Translations under genes and position numbers: made by a program
In this document: positions 25,382 through 35,700 of the stretch, one piece after another
Layout of the letters: every line of letters starts with the position of its first letter
How positions within the stretch are numbered: the stretch's first letter is position 1
The notes under the pieces: generated by a model
What the model was told of the DNA's origin: nothing
Database searches by the model: none
Seen by the model: the letters and a program-made list of their open reading frames with translations, nothing else
Origin: Chryseobacterium gleum
GTDB lineage: Bacteria > Bacteroidota > Bacteroidia > Flavobacteriales_D > Crocinitomicaceae
Assembly (NCBI GenBank): GCA_945888625.1
Contig: CAMDAH010000014.1
Span: forward strand, 1-60,094
Length of the DNA: 60,094 bases
Direction: 5' to 3'

Positions 25382-26470
25382 TTAGTGCTTAAATTCAGGG
25401 AAAAGACTTAAAATTCCTTTTTCACTCGCCTGACAAATTCCCCGTTCGGTTATTAATCCAGTTACTAATCTCGCAGGTGTTACATCAAAACCATAATTGC
25501 TTGCCGCTGTAGATTCAGGACAAATTAATACGTGTTCAATTGCTCCAGTACTTGTTTTTCCGGTAATATATCGCACTTCGTTCTGGTCTCTTTCTTCGAT
25601 CGGAATTTCTTTCAATCCATCTTTAATCGTCATGTCTAAGGTCGTTGACGGCAAGGCTACATAAAAAGGAATGTTATTGTCCTTTGCAGCTAAGGCCTTC
25701 AGATAGGTGCCTATTTTATTAGCCACATCGCCATTCCTTGTGGTTCGATCTGTTCCTACAATTACTATATCAACCTTGCCGTGTTGCATAAGGTGTCCTC
25801 CTGTATTATCCACAATAAGCGTGTGGTCAATGCCATGTCTTGTAAGTTCATAAGCAGTTAGATTGGAACCTTGATTACGTGGTCTTGTTTCATCTACCCA
25901 AACATGCACCTTTAGCCCTTTTTCTTTCGCTTGATAGATGGGTGATGTAACTGTTCCCCATTCGATACAACCCAACATACCAGCATTACAGTGCGTCAAG
26001 ATATTAACAGGCGCCCCGTTTTTCATTTTAGAAATCGCCTCAATTAATTCCAAGCCGTGTACACCGATCATTCTACACGTCTCGATGTCTTCACCCACAA
26101 TTAAATGCGCTTGATTCCAGGCAGTTTCAAGCGGATTATCCGCTATTGACAATGCCTTTTGCATACGATCTAAGGCCCAAAATAAATTAATGGCTGTAGG
26201 TCTTGATTGTCGTAGCTCCTTAATTGCCTGTATTAAGAATTCTTTTGGATGACCACTTTCCTGCATTTCACGCACAGCAAGATATACGCCGTATGCAGCA
26301 GTCGCTCCAATAAGAGGGGCGCCACGCACGGTCATGTTTTTAATGGCGATTACCGCATCTGAATAACTAAGTAGCTTTACAACGACAAATTGATGCGGAA
26401 GGAGCCGTTGATCAATTACTTCAATATAATTATCTGAGGTAGTCCAAATGGTACGAAAAGCTGTAGGCAT
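25382..26470 (-). CDS. mtnA: S-methyl-5-thioribose-1-phosphate isomerase
   Basis: Starting at the ATG whose complement is 26468-26470 the product has 362 residues; the longer frame reaching 26533 runs into metK and is rejected. MtnA converts methylthioribose-1-phosphate to methylthioribulose-1-phosphate in methionine salvage. Visible motifs: GAPLIGATAAYG, HCNAGMLG (catalytic Cys), VWVDETRPRNQG, GTDRTTRNGDVANKIGT (catalytic Asp) and PFYVALPSTTLD. It lies 11 bp after metK in the same direction, so SAM synthesis and recycling of its by-product are encoded together. No further salvage genes are in the window. Confidence 0.95.
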   Translation of the reverse strand: MPTAFRTIWTTSDNYIEVIDQRLLPHQFVVVKLLSYSDAVIAIKNMTVRGAPLIGATAAYGVYLAVREMQESGHPKEFLIQAIKELRQSRPTAINLFWALDRMQKALSIADNPLETAWNQAHLIVGEDIETCRMIGVHGLELIEAISKMKNGAPVNILTHCNAGMLGCIEWGTVTSPIYQAKEKGLKVHVWVDETRPRNQGSNLTAYELTRHGIDHTLIVDNTGGHLMQHGKVDIVIVGTDRTTRNGDVANKIGTYLKALAAKDNNIPFYVALPSTTLDMTIKDGLKEIPIEERDQNEVRYITGKTSTGAIEHVLICPESTAASNYGFDVTPARLVTGLITERGICQASEKGILSLFPEFKH

Positions 26471-26481
26471 AGTTAGGCTAA

Positions 26482-27732
26482 TTATAAACCGAATGCAGCT
26501 TTGACAGGCGCTACAAAGTTCAATTCTTCCCAAGTAAACAATTCCACTTCAAAAGTTTCCGATTCACAATTAGGTTTACTAAACGTTTTAACAACTTTTT
26601 CATGCTTTCGTCCCATGTGCCCGTAGGCAGCCGTTTCAGAATAAATTGGATTACGCAATTTCAATCGTTGTTCTATATGGTATGGTCGCATGTCAAATAT
26701 AGTTTCTACTATTTTTCCAATTTCACCATCTGTCATGTTTACTTTAGAAGTACCATAGGTATTAACATTTATCGATGTTGGCTCAGCAACCCCAATAGCA
26801 TAGGATACTTGCACCAACACTTCGTCGCACAATCCAGCTGCAACCAAGTTTTTAGCGATGTGTCTTGTTGCATAAGCACCTGAACGATCTACTTTAGAAG
26901 GGTCCTTCCCGGAAAAGGCTCCTCCGCCATGTCCACCTTTACCCCCGTAGGTATCTACAATAATTTTTCTGCCCGTTAATCCAGTATCACCATGTGGTCC
27001 ACCGATTACGAATTTTCCGGTAGGATTAATATGGTACGTTATATCGTTGTTAAACAAATGAACATATTGAGGGTATTTCGCTTTTACTCGAGGGATTAAG
27101 ATACCTATTAAATCAGCTTTGATTTTAGCCAGCATTTCTGCCTCGGGCGCAAAATCATCGTGTTGCGTAGAGATTACAATGGCATCAATTCGAACCGGTT
27201 TATTATCATCGGAATACTCCAAGGTTACCTGAGATTTCGCATCAGGTCGAAGGTATTTTATCTCATTATTCTCGCGTCGGAGGCTAGCCAATTCAATCAA
27301 AAGGGCGTGAGATAAATCCAAGGCAAGCGGCATATAGTTCTCTGTTTCATTCGTCGCATAACCAAACATCATTCCTTGGTCTCCTGCACCTTGATCTTCA
27401 GGATTTGTGCGTTCAACCCCTTGATTGATATCAGAGGACTGATCGTGAATAGCGGAAAGCACACCACAAGAATTGGCATCAAACATGTACTCACTTTTGG
27501 TATATCCAATTTTTTCAATCACGTCTCTTGCGATTTTTTGTACATCCAAATAAGTAATTGATTTAACCTCTCCGGCCAAAATAACTTGACCTGTTGTTAC
27601 CAGCGTTTCGCAAGCGACTTTAGCATTTGGATCAAAAGCCATAAAATTATCAATGATTGCGTCTGAAATCTGATCCGCAATTTTATCTGGGTGACCTTCA
27701 GAAACAGATTCCGAAGTAAATAAATAAGCCAT
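26482..27732 (-). CDS. metK: S-adenosylmethionine synthetase
   Basis: Starting at [17 protein letters not shown] the product has 416 residues; the seven-residue upstream extension is not needed. MetK makes S-adenosylmethionine from methionine and ATP. The substrate and metal motifs are [16 protein letters not shown], the [12 protein letters not shown] loop, [20 protein letters not shown] and [19 protein letters not shown]. Length is slightly above the E. coli enzyme, normal for Bacteroidota. It is the first gene of a metK-mtnA operon with a good promoter 19-51 bp upstream. Confidence 0.97.
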   Translation of the reverse strand: MAYLFTSESVSEGHPDKIADQISDAIIDNFMAFDPNAKVACETLVTTGQVILAGEVKSITYLDVQKIARDVIEKIGYTKSEYMFDANSCGVLSAIHDQSSDINQGVERTNPEDQGAGDQGMMFGYATNETENYMPLALDLSHALLIELASLRRENNEIKYLRPDAKSQVTLEYSDDNKPVRIDAIVISTQHDDFAPEAEMLAKIKADLIGILIPRVKAKYPQYVHLFNNDITYHINPTGKFVIGGPHGDTGLTGRKIIVDTYGGKGGHGGGAFSGKDPSKVDRSGAYATRHIAKNLVAAGLCDEVLVQVSYAIGVAEPTSINVNTYGTSKVNMTDGEIGKIVETIFDMRPYHIEQRLKLRNPIYSETAAYGHMGRKHEKVVKTFSKPNCESETFEVELFTWEELNFVAPVKAAFGL

Positions 27733-27750
27733 TTGAAAAAATTTAGGAAA

Positions 27751-27783
27751 CAAAAATAAGCAAATTCAGCCTATTTCTTTCAA
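27751..27783 (-). promoter_or_regulatory. promoter of metK-mtnA
   Basis: Read on the minus strand: TTG (27783-27781), a 22-bp spacer, TATTTTTG (27758-27751), matching TTG-N17-23-TAnnTTTG. The metK ATG begins 18 bp further on. No SAM-riboswitch-like leader fits in this short distance. Confidence 0.6.
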
Positions 27784-27808
27784 TTAAAAACATCCATTTG
27801 ACATATTG

Positions 27809-28969
27809 TCAAAAGAAGGAACTATTTGTACTAACCATTTTCCTGAGTAAGGGATTTGGTCGATAGCGGTCCTCGCCATAGATTAAGTATAAATCCTCTA
27901 GGCGCAACAATACTTCTTCCAAACCAATTTCATCTGCCCAGGCCAATAATCCTTTCGGATAATTTACCCCTTTTGTCATGGCCACATCAATATCCTCTGC
28001 AGAAGCTACCCTCATAAAAACAGCGTCTACCGCTTCATTTATGAGCATTGCGATTACCCGTTCGAAAATTAAGCGACCAATTTCTTCGTCTTCATTAGGT
28101 AAAGACGCAATAGCAGCCGAACTGTAGTCGTAAAATCCCCTGCCTGATTTACGACCGTAATATCCCGCTTCCTTTAGTCTTTTTTGCGTAAATGAAGGTT
28201 TGAACCTCGGATCGAAATAAAAAGCTTGAAATACCGACTCCGTAACAGCATAATTCACATCGTTTCCAATATAATCCATCAGCGTAAAGGGCCCCATTTT
28301 AAATCCACCAAAATGAACCATAGCCCAATCAATTGTTGCAAAATCGGCGATTCCTTCCTCAAAAATCCTCAAGGCTTCACCGTAAAAAGGACGAGCTATT
28401 CGGTTCACTATAAAACCCGGAGTATCCTTGCAAACCACTACAGTTTTCTTCCAACTTCGAATTAATTCAACAGCGAAATTTAAGACCTCACTGCTTGTTT
28501 GAACAGCAGGAATAATCTCGACGAGCGGCATTAGCGGAGCGGGATTAAAAAAATGAATGCCAATACATCGTTCGGCATACTGAAGCGCAGAACCAATCGA
28601 TGCGATAGACAAAGAAGAGGTATTACTTGCCAAAACACAGGTATTCGAAACATGCTTTTCTATTTCTTGAAAAACGGCATTTTTTACAAATACATCCTCA
28701 ACAATCGCTTCAATTACTAATTCACAAGAGGCAAAAGAAGCAACATCAGACGAATAGTGAATACGAGATTCAACTGCTAGTTTTTCTGCAGCGTCAATTT
28801 TTTCTTTTTCGACAAGTTTCGCTAGGATGGCGCCCAAAGTCATTTGAGCTTTATCAAGTTGATCTTTATTCAAATCAACTAACATTACAGCATGTCCACT
28901 TTGTGCAGCTACTTGCGCAATTCCTGCACCCATTGTGCCTGCACCTAGAACCCCTATCGATTTTTTCAT
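27809..28969 (-). CDS. paaH: 3-hydroxyacyl-CoA dehydrogenase (PaaH-like)
   Basis: The 386-residue product has the NAD motif GVLGAGTMGAGIAQ, then ASNTSSLSI with the catalytic Ser, HFFNPAPLMPLVEI with the active-site His, and CKDTPGFIVNRIARP. The C-terminal 3HCDH domain is duplicated: GRKSGRGFYDYSS, then LLAWADEIG. It oxidises 3-hydroxyadipyl-CoA-type intermediates in phenylacetate degradation. It lies 2 bp after a PaaG-type hydratase gene in the same operon, which supports the PaaH role over general fatty-acid oxidation. A few genes of the same pathway are 20 kb away (paaABCD). Confidence 0.85.
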   Translation of the reverse strand: MKKSIGVLGAGTMGAGIAQVAAQSGHAVMLVDLNKDQLDKAQMTLGAILAKLVEKEKIDAAEKLAVESRIHYSSDVASFASCELVIEAIVEDVFVKNAVFQEIEKHVSNTCVLASNTSSLSIASIGSALQYAERCIGIHFFNPAPLMPLVEIIPAVQTSSEVLNFAVELIRSWKKTVVVCKDTPGFIVNRIARPFYGEALRIFEEGIADFATIDWAMVHFGGFKMGPFTLMDYIGNDVNYAVTESVFQAFYFDPRFKPSFTQKRLKEAGYYGRKSGRGFYDYSSAAIASLPNEDEEIGRLIFERVIAMLINEAVDAVFMRVASAEDIDVAMTKGVNYPKGLLAWADEIGLEEVLLRLEDLYLIYGEDRYRPNPLLRKMVSTNSSFF

Positions 28970-28971
28970 CC

Positions 28972-29745
28972 TTATTTTCCTTTGAATTTCGGGAGTCTTT
29001 TCTGCATAAAAGCAGCAACACCTTCAGCAAAATCTTCCGTTGACCCGGCCTCGACTTGCAACTGTACTTCAACATCAAGTTGATCTTCAAGTGAATTAAA
29101 CAAGCCTAAATTCACCGCTTTCTTCGTTAAACCTAGACCTCGTGTTGGCATCGTCGCAAGTTTTTCTGCGAAATTTTTAATTTCATCATCAAAAGTATCG
29201 TCTTCCACGACCTTATAAATCATATTTAATTTTTCAGCTTCTGATGCAGAAACTTTATCGCCAGTCATCATCAGTGCCAATGCCTTTTGCATCCCAATTA
29301 AACGAGGAAGAAAAAAAGTACCACCTGAATCTGGAATCAAACCAATTTTAGAAAATGCCTGAATAAACGAAGCGGATTGTTTCGCAATTGTTATATCACA
29401 AGCCAAGGCAATGTTAGCACCTGCACCTGCAGCAACACCGTTAACAGCTGCAATAACAGGTTTTTCTATTGCCCTAATTTTTAAAATAATAGGATTATAA
29501 TGATCCCGTACAATTGTTTCAAGTCCAGGACCATTCGTATCTGTTGCCTCACTTAAATCTTGACCAGCACAAAAAGCTTTGCCTTCACCAATTATAACGA
29601 CTACGCGGACAGTATCGTTAACCATACAATCATCCAAATGTGCTTGCAATTGCATCGCCATGGACCGATTGAACGAATTGAAGACAGTCGGTCTATTTAA
29701 TTTTAGCGTACAAACACCCTCAACATCAGTACGTTCTATTTCCAT
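28972..29745 (-). CDS. paaG: enoyl-CoA hydratase/isomerase, PaaG-like
   Basis: This 257-residue crotonase-fold protein carries the oxyanion-hole motifs AFCAGQDLSE and VNGVAAGAGANIALACD, and FSKIGLIPDSGGTFFLPRL with the Asp expected at the active site of PaaG isomerases. ETIVRDHYNPIILKIRAIEK is typical of PaaG. It is proposed to isomerise the ring epoxide of phenylacetyl-CoA to the oxepin form, the step after PaaABCE. It leads an operon with the PaaH-like gene, and a WYL regulator lies upstream in the same direction. Confidence 0.85.
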   Translation of the reverse strand: MEIERTDVEGVCTLKLNRPTVFNSFNRSMAMQLQAHLDDCMVNDTVRVVVIIGEGKAFCAGQDLSEATDTNGPGLETIVRDHYNPIILKIRAIEKPVIAAVNGVAAGAGANIALACDITIAKQSASFIQAFSKIGLIPDSGGTFFLPRLIGMQKALALMMTGDKVSASEAEKLNMIYKVVEDDTFDDEIKNFAEKLATMPTRGLGLTKKAVNLGLFNSLEDQLDVEVQLQVEAGSTEDFAEGVAAFMQKRLPKFKGK

Positions 29746-29771
29746 ATTATTAGATTAAAAACAAAACTACT

Positions 29772-30791
29772 TTATTTTTCTAAGGTGGAATAAATTTGCA
29801 TGTGATTGTTTACTCGATCTTTAATCGTTTGACGCAAATGTTTGGGCTCTGTGACTTCTACTTCACCGCCATAACTCAAAAGTAAACGGATAAATTCCTC
29901 TGAAATAAGAATCTTTAACTCAAAAAACCCATGCGTTAACGTTTGTTTTATTAATTTTTGTGAAGCATGTAAGGGTTGAGAATCAATGTATCGCTCAGCA
30001 ATTTTATTTGCTTTAAGTACAATTTTTTCAGCTGACCCTTTAAATGCCGTTATACCAATAACATCCTGAAAATAAATACTTGGATCAAAATCTTGGGGTA
30101 AGGAGATTGTTTCCAATAACACGATCAAATCGGACATTCTGTCCAGTCCGTAGGTGATTATATCATTCTTTGATAAATCAAAAAGAAGGACATACCACCT
30201 GTTTCTATATTCCTTGAGATAGAGCGGTAAGCCCTTTCTGGTTTTGGCGAGTCCCGAAACAAAACTTTTATACATGAAAGTGACTACTTTTTTTTCTTTT
30301 ATACCACTCAATAAGAGCGGCAAAAATTCACTTCCACCAACTGAACTTGCCGATTCAAAACCTACATATTGATTGCCGGTATCATTTGGATCGGTGCCTA
30401 TTGCCACACGATCAACAATTTTATCAATCGCGTTGCCAAACTGCTGAAAAAACGGCACTTCTCTAAATTGTTGAAGCGTATTAATAGCAAATCGAATGGA
30501 ACTAAGCTCATCTTCTGATAAAGGGACATCGTTTATACTAAAATCGGCATCTAGGTAATAATAACCTGCATTACTTTTACTGTATTTAATCGGTGCATCG
30601 TGATCCATCTTCATAGCAAACATATCTTTTTCTATCGTAGAGTCGCAGATATTGTCTCCGAAAGTAGTACCATATAACGCTTCTTCGCAGGCCTCCCTTA
30701 GTGCCGTCTTCGTTGGGAATGGCTTATATTTATTACGCAACATTCGATCAATAATACGATAACGAATTAAGGCATTTTTAATATGAGGCAT
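29772..30791 (-). CDS. WYL-domain transcriptional regulator
   Basis: The 339-residue protein has an N-terminal winged-helix-like part (YRIIDRMLRNKYKPFPTKTA, then STIEKDMFAMKMD) followed by a WYL domain. The core, KEYRNRWYVLLFDLSKND, carries WYV in place of the name-giving WYL. A C-terminal extension follows. WYL proteins bind small ligands or nucleotides and control transcription, often of defence or stress genes. Its place 26 bp upstream of paaG makes it a possible regulator of the paa genes, but the family is frequent in Bacteroidota and context is weak evidence. Confidence 0.8.
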   Translation of the reverse strand: MPHIKNALIRYRIIDRMLRNKYKPFPTKTALREACEEALYGTTFGDNICDSTIEKDMFAMKMDHDAPIKYSKSNAGYYYLDADFSINDVPLSEDELSSIRFAINTLQQFREVPFFQQFGNAIDKIVDRVAIGTDPNDTGNQYVGFESASSVGGSEFLPLLLSGIKEKKVVTFMYKSFVSGLAKTRKGLPLYLKEYRNRWYVLLFDLSKNDIITYGLDRMSDLIVLLETISLPQDFDPSIYFQDVIGITAFKGSAEKIVLKANKIAERYIDSQPLHASQKLIKQTLTHGFFELKILISEEFIRLLLSYGGEVEVTEPKHLRQTIKDRVNNHMQIYSTLEK

Positions 30792-30890
30792 GATTTAATT
30801 CGTTTTTTTTTCTTGTAACTAACTAGTTGGAAATGTAAAATTGCGTTTACTTTCGAACAACACTAAATTCGTTTTCTGAGAATAAAAATA

Positions 30891-31964
30891 CTAATTAGGA
30901 TCTTTGAATTTCGGATTATTTACAAAATTCAAATCCGTTAAGGTGAATAAGAACTTTTTTAACAGCGTTTTTTCTTCCGTACTTAGCTGAACTCCTCCCT
31001 GATTGGCGTACTCAATTAGCGGATCAATCGTTGGGCTAGTATGAATGCCCGTAGAATAAAATTCGATTACCTCATCAAGAGTTGAAAACCTGCCGTCGTG
31101 CATGTAAGGAGCCGTTAAAGCAATATTGCGTAGTGTAGGCACTTTAAACTTTCCATTATCATTTGGATTACCAGTTACAGCAGCGCGACCTAAATCCGTT
31201 ACTGTAGCATCCAAACCATTGTTACTAAACTTTTTAACACGCATCATAGGTCCGTTATGACAATGAAAGCAATCTGCTCCATTTAAACTTTTAAATAAAT
31301 CATAGCCTGCCCACTCATCGATTTCTATTGTCGTAAAAACTTGCTGTTCGGCAGCTGTTAACGACATGCCATTTTCATACTTGTACATTACATCGAACTT
31401 TGACTCACCAGAAACCATAGTTCTTAAAAACTGAGCAATTGCTTTGGCAATTTGAGTAGAGTCAATTGAAGATTTCCCAAAAGCTTTCAAAAAACGATTT
31501 CTATATACCACATCACCATTCAGTTTTTCAGCAGCGGCCTTCCAACTTTGATGCATCTCGATCGGATTTGGTATTGGTTCTAGTATTTGCTGTTCTAATG
31601 AAGCTGCTCTACCTTCCCAAAAGAAAAAATCCTCCCAGCCTAAATTTATTAAAGCCATGGATTGACGGGTTCCTTGTATTCCATCAATTCCGACTGAAAA
31701 CTGGTTGTTGTCCGAAAAAGAATTCTGGGGAGAGTGACAAGAAGCACAATTCATTGTATTGTCACCGCTTAGCCTTTTTTCATAAAATAAATACCGTCCT
31801 AGTTCAATTGCCTCCACCGACATTGGATTATCGGCCGGAATTTGCATATCCGAAAAATGAGAGGGAATGGTTACGGAGGTGGGAGTTGGCAAAAAAGTGG
31901 CCTTTTCCTTAGTACAAGAAACAAATAATAGAAGTGAAAAATAAAAAAATCCTATCCTCATCAA
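30891..31964 (-). CDS. di-heme cytochrome c peroxidase/MauG family, MbnH-like
   Basis: The 357-residue product has a lipoprotein signal ending LFVSC (Cys17). Two c-type heme motifs are present: CASCH (about 73-77) and CFHCH (about 232-236). KVPTLRNIALTAPYMHDGRF provides the usual Met/His region of the second heme domain. It overlaps the stop of the MbnP-like gene by 4 bases, so the two are coupled. In the methanobactin locus, MbnH oxidises a Trp of MbnP; the same pair occurs outside methanobactin clusters, as here. A peroxidase role alone remains possible. Confidence 0.85.
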   Translation of the reverse strand: MMRIGFFYFSLLLFVSCTKEKATFLPTPTSVTIPSHFSDMQIPADNPMSVEAIELGRYLFYEKRLSGDNTMNCASCHSPQNSFSDNNQFSVGIDGIQGTRQSMALINLGWEDFFFWEGRAASLEQQILEPIPNPIEMHQSWKAAAEKLNGDVVYRNRFLKAFGKSSIDSTQIAKAIAQFLRTMVSGESKFDVMYKYENGMSLTAAEQQVFTTIEIDEWAGYDLFKSLNGADCFHCHNGPMMRVKKFSNNGLDATVTDLGRAAVTGNPNDNGKFKVPTLRNIALTAPYMHDGRFSTLDEVIEFYSTGIHTSPTIDPLIEYANQGGVQLSTEEKTLLKKFLFTLTDLNFVNNPKFKDPN

Positions 31965-32713
31965 AAAGGCGTTAACGCAGATTCAAAATTCTTTCCGAAT
32001 TTTTGAGTCAAGGCTGTTTGTAAACTAGAAGAATGCGCCAAAAATTCAGTACTTAAATTAATAGGATCAACACTATTACAAATCACATCAAACAAATCTA
32101 AACGCAAGGCAAACGTATGCGTATTCGAACTTGTTTTTACCCAATTGATGGATGAAAATGTTTTTGACTGAAGAAAATCGTCTGTTCCAACGTGAAAACT
32201 AAAATTGTGGTCAAAAATGGCAATGCCATCATTTATGGTGTCCGCTTTTCCTTCAACACTAATAAAAATATAACCTGGATTCCAACCCCAATGCATTGTT
32301 CCAGCGTTTTCGATATTTAAGGGACTGGTACTTGGGAAACTAGAGGGGTCGGCGTGGTTTAATGAAGTGTCAACGCCAATAAAAAATTGTAAATCAGAAA
32401 ATAACGAAACATCTTTTTCCACTTTTAAAAACTTATTAGCCGTTGCAGCGAAATCAAAAAACCCTACTTGAGCAAATGCATTTTGGCCATTTTTTAAGGT
32501 CGTCGCAAAAAATTTAACATCCGTAAATTTAATTTCATATCCCTCTGTGGTGGTATAAACCGCATCAAGCACTAAATTTTCAGTTCCAAATGTAGGTTGA
32601 ACGGTAATTTCAGCAAGTGAAACAACTGGCTGTGTCTCGTCAGGAATATCTTTTTTACAAGAAAACGACACGAGGACTATTAAACTTATTAAAGTAAAAT
32701 TTAACTTTTTCAT
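31961..32713 (-). CDS. MbnP-like copper-binding lipoprotein
   Basis: The 250-residue product has lipoprotein signal IVLVSFSC (Cys19) followed by KKD. The core shows the MbnP-family pattern: LVLDAVYTTTEGYEIKFTD, then MHWGWNPGYIFISVEG (about 140-155), then FDHNFSFHVGTDD. Trp142, Trp144 and Trp191 are candidates for oxidative modification, and His141, His169 and His174 are possible copper ligands. It is directly upstream of and coupled to the di-heme MbnH-like enzyme. In methanotrophs the partner converts one Trp to kynurenine to create a copper site. Whether this happens here is an inference from the pairing. Confidence 0.8.
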   Translation of the reverse strand: MKKLNFTLISLIVLVSFSCKKDIPDETQPVVSLAEITVQPTFGTENLVLDAVYTTTEGYEIKFTDVKFFATTLKNGQNAFAQVGFFDFAATANKFLKVEKDVSLFSDLQFFIGVDTSLNHADPSSFPSTSPLNIENAGTMHWGWNPGYIFISVEGKADTINDGIAIFDHNFSFHVGTDDFLQSKTFSSINWVKTSSNTHTFALRLDLFDVICNSVDPINLSTEFLAHSSSLQTALTQKFGKNFESALTPF

Positions 32714-32773
32714 ATTGCAAAATTAAGCAAATTGAAGTAAAAATACCTACCTTTAAATAAATAACATACCTAA

Positions 32774-35700
32774 ATGGATTTTGCGTCTCGAAAGGAGAAA
32801 CCTTTGCTAATAATGAGTGCCTCAGCTGGTAGCGGAAAAACACACCAACTTGTTTTAGAATACTTATCGATACTACTTGAGGATAATAACAGTATTGGTA
32901 AATACAAATCCATTGTTGCCATGACTTTTACAAACAAAGCGGCATTAGAGATGAAGACACGAATAATTGATACACTAGATGGTATTGCCTATGCCATGCC
33001 GTCTCAAAAAATTCTTTCCATGCAAGAAGACTTACTAAATGTTCTCTTGATAGAAGAAAAGGAATTAAAACTGCGAGCAAAGCAAGCGCTTCATGAAATT
33101 TTACACGGCTATGAAGAATTTCATGTATCCACCATTGATAAGTTCAATCTAAAACTCATCCGTTCGTTTAGTCGCGACTTAGATATTCAAGGTGATTTTG
33201 AAGTCGTTTTAAACGAAAAACAAATTTTATCCGATGTAGTAGATTCCATGTTGAATAAACTTGGCATGCCTGGAAACGAACAGTTAACTACTTTGGTTAA
33301 ACGATATGCAAAATTCAATTTCGAAGAGGGTCAAAAATGGGATTTTAGGGATCAACTCATTTCATTTGCAAGCGTACTGAGTAACGAAAAATACCATAGT
33401 CACGTTCATAAATTGTTAGAAATGACGCTGGACGAGGCCTCATTTAGGCACTTGTTGGAAGAAATAAAACAAATCGAGACCGATTTTTTACAAAGCGCCA
33501 AAATATTGGGTGATGAATATATTGCGTTGGGTATTGACCCAACTAAAATCCCAAACAAATCAAAAACGGACAAGCCACTTATTGCCCTTAGAACGCTTGA
33601 AACTTACCCACTAAAAAAGGATACTTATTTTACGCCCAGCATACTTGAGTTGCTGGAGGATGAAAATAAGTGTGTGTTTTTGCCTAACTCGCTCCGATTA
33701 AAGCTTTTAAAATTTAATGAGGATTTTCAAAATAGCTGTCCTCGTTTTTTATTGCTCGATGCCTTTAAAGCAAACTTTTTTAACATGTCATTGCTTCAAT
33801 TTATTGCCAATGAAATGGATATAATAAAAAAAGAAGACCAAATTATTCGAATTTCAGAATTCAACAAAATGATAAGCACCTTGGTAAGAAACGAAGAGGC
33901 ACCGTATATCTATGAGCGACTTGGCAATCGATTGAGTTATTTTCTGCTTGACGAATTTCAGGACACTTCGCGTCTTCAGTGGCTAAACCTCATTCCTTTA
34001 CTCCACGAGTCGTTGTCAAAAAATAATAGAAATTTAATCGTTGGGGATCCTAAACAATCCATTTACCGATTCAATAACGGGCTTGCTGACCAATTTGTAT
34101 CACTCCCAGCAATATATAATCCGGAAAATAATGCATTGACCGAAAGGCAGTCCGAATACTTCGCCTTACGAGGAGAAAAGAAGGAATTGACAAGTAATTT
34201 TCGATCGGCGAAACAAGTTGTTGCCTTCAATAATCTGCTGTTTGAAAAACTAATAGATAACTTGTCTGAAAAATCTGCTAGATTTTATTCCTCTTACAGG
34301 CAAATAGCCCAATCGGACAAAGAGGGTTTTGTTCAAATTACATCCCAAGATAAAAAAACATTTGACGGCGATTTAACCGCTTCGATAACCGATATTATTG
34401 AAAAATGTGTGGAGGACGGTTTTGATCTTGGTGATATTTGTATCCTTTCAGACACCAAAAAAATTGGAAATTCGGTGGCTAATAAGCTGAGTGCATTGGG
34501 CTATAAAATAGTTTCTGTCGATTCACTATTAATTAATAATGATCCTAAAGTTCGGCTGTGTATTTCGTATTTAAAAAGACGCGAAAAACCATCAAATGCG
34601 ACTGAAATAAAGCGATTTGCCGAAAGTTATTATCGATTAACATTAGGAAGCGCAGGTGCAGAATACTTGGCTTATTTCGAAAATTATATTGACGCGAATG
34701 GAAAAACGAAACGAAGTTTTAATGAAAAACGATTTTTAGATGAAAACTTTGGAGGAATAAATGCTTTCTTTTGTTCGTATGAGAACCTCTACGATTTAAT
34801 TCAACAGTTCTTTTCATTAATGAAATGGAAAGAATCTGAGGAAGCGTACCTCCATCACTTTGCCGATGTTTGTTTTGCTTATCAATCAACAAGGCACTCC
34901 GACATCTCCTATTTTAATGAATACCTTCAAGAAAATAAAAATTCTATTGCTATTCAATTACCAGAATCTAGGGACGCAATTCGGGTGATGACCATTCATA
35001 AAGCCAAAGGATTAGAATTTCCAATCGTTATACTTCCACAAATAGATTTTTATCTTGAATTTATAAGTTATGCTAAATTCCTAGTTGATGCCGGTGACCA
35101 AATCATCTATAAAAACCTATCATTAAATAGTCGAATTGAACCATTAAGGTTGTTTTCAGAAATAGAAAAGGAATTAATATTGACCGATAAAATGAATTTG
35201 TTTTATGTTGCCATGACACGTCCCAAAAACAGACTCTACGCCTTTAATCATTATTCTAAAGGAAATTTTGGGGCGCTAGTCCACAAAGCTTTAAAAGAAA
35301 TTGCAGGTGTTGGAGCAGAGGAGGTCGAACCTTTCGTATACGAGCAGGGAAGTGAGCGAGAAAGGAAGGAAATATTGGAAATAAAAGAAGATGTGTTCTA
35401 TCGACCTAAAGAAAATAGCGAACGATTATGGTACCCCGATATCGTATTAAGAGCAAATAGAGAAGGGACTTTCTCGTCAGAAGAAATAGAATACGGAGAG
35501 AGTTTTCATTTGTTAATGGCAGTGGTGAATAAAATCGAAGAACTTGAAATTAAATTAAATGAGCTTATCGAGATGGGACAGATTGACACGAAGCACAAAC
35601 AACGGCTCTCGGTGGATGCGAAAGGTCTTCTCGAGAACACACTATACAACAATTATATTTCAAAATCGCATACGATAAAAAGCGAGGCAAGTATTTTAGT

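Noticed and set aside
27733..27808. SAM riboswitch before metK
   Set aside because: The leader between the predicted promoter and start is under 20 bp; there is no room for an aptamer.
28627..29043. 138-codon plus-strand frame rich in Gln, His and Leu
   Set aside because: Antisense to the PaaH- and PaaG-like genes; composition is that of a shadow frame.
31466..31912. 148-codon plus-strand frame
   Set aside because: Antisense to the di-heme peroxidase gene, whose heme motifs and lipoprotein signal are clear; low-complexity product.
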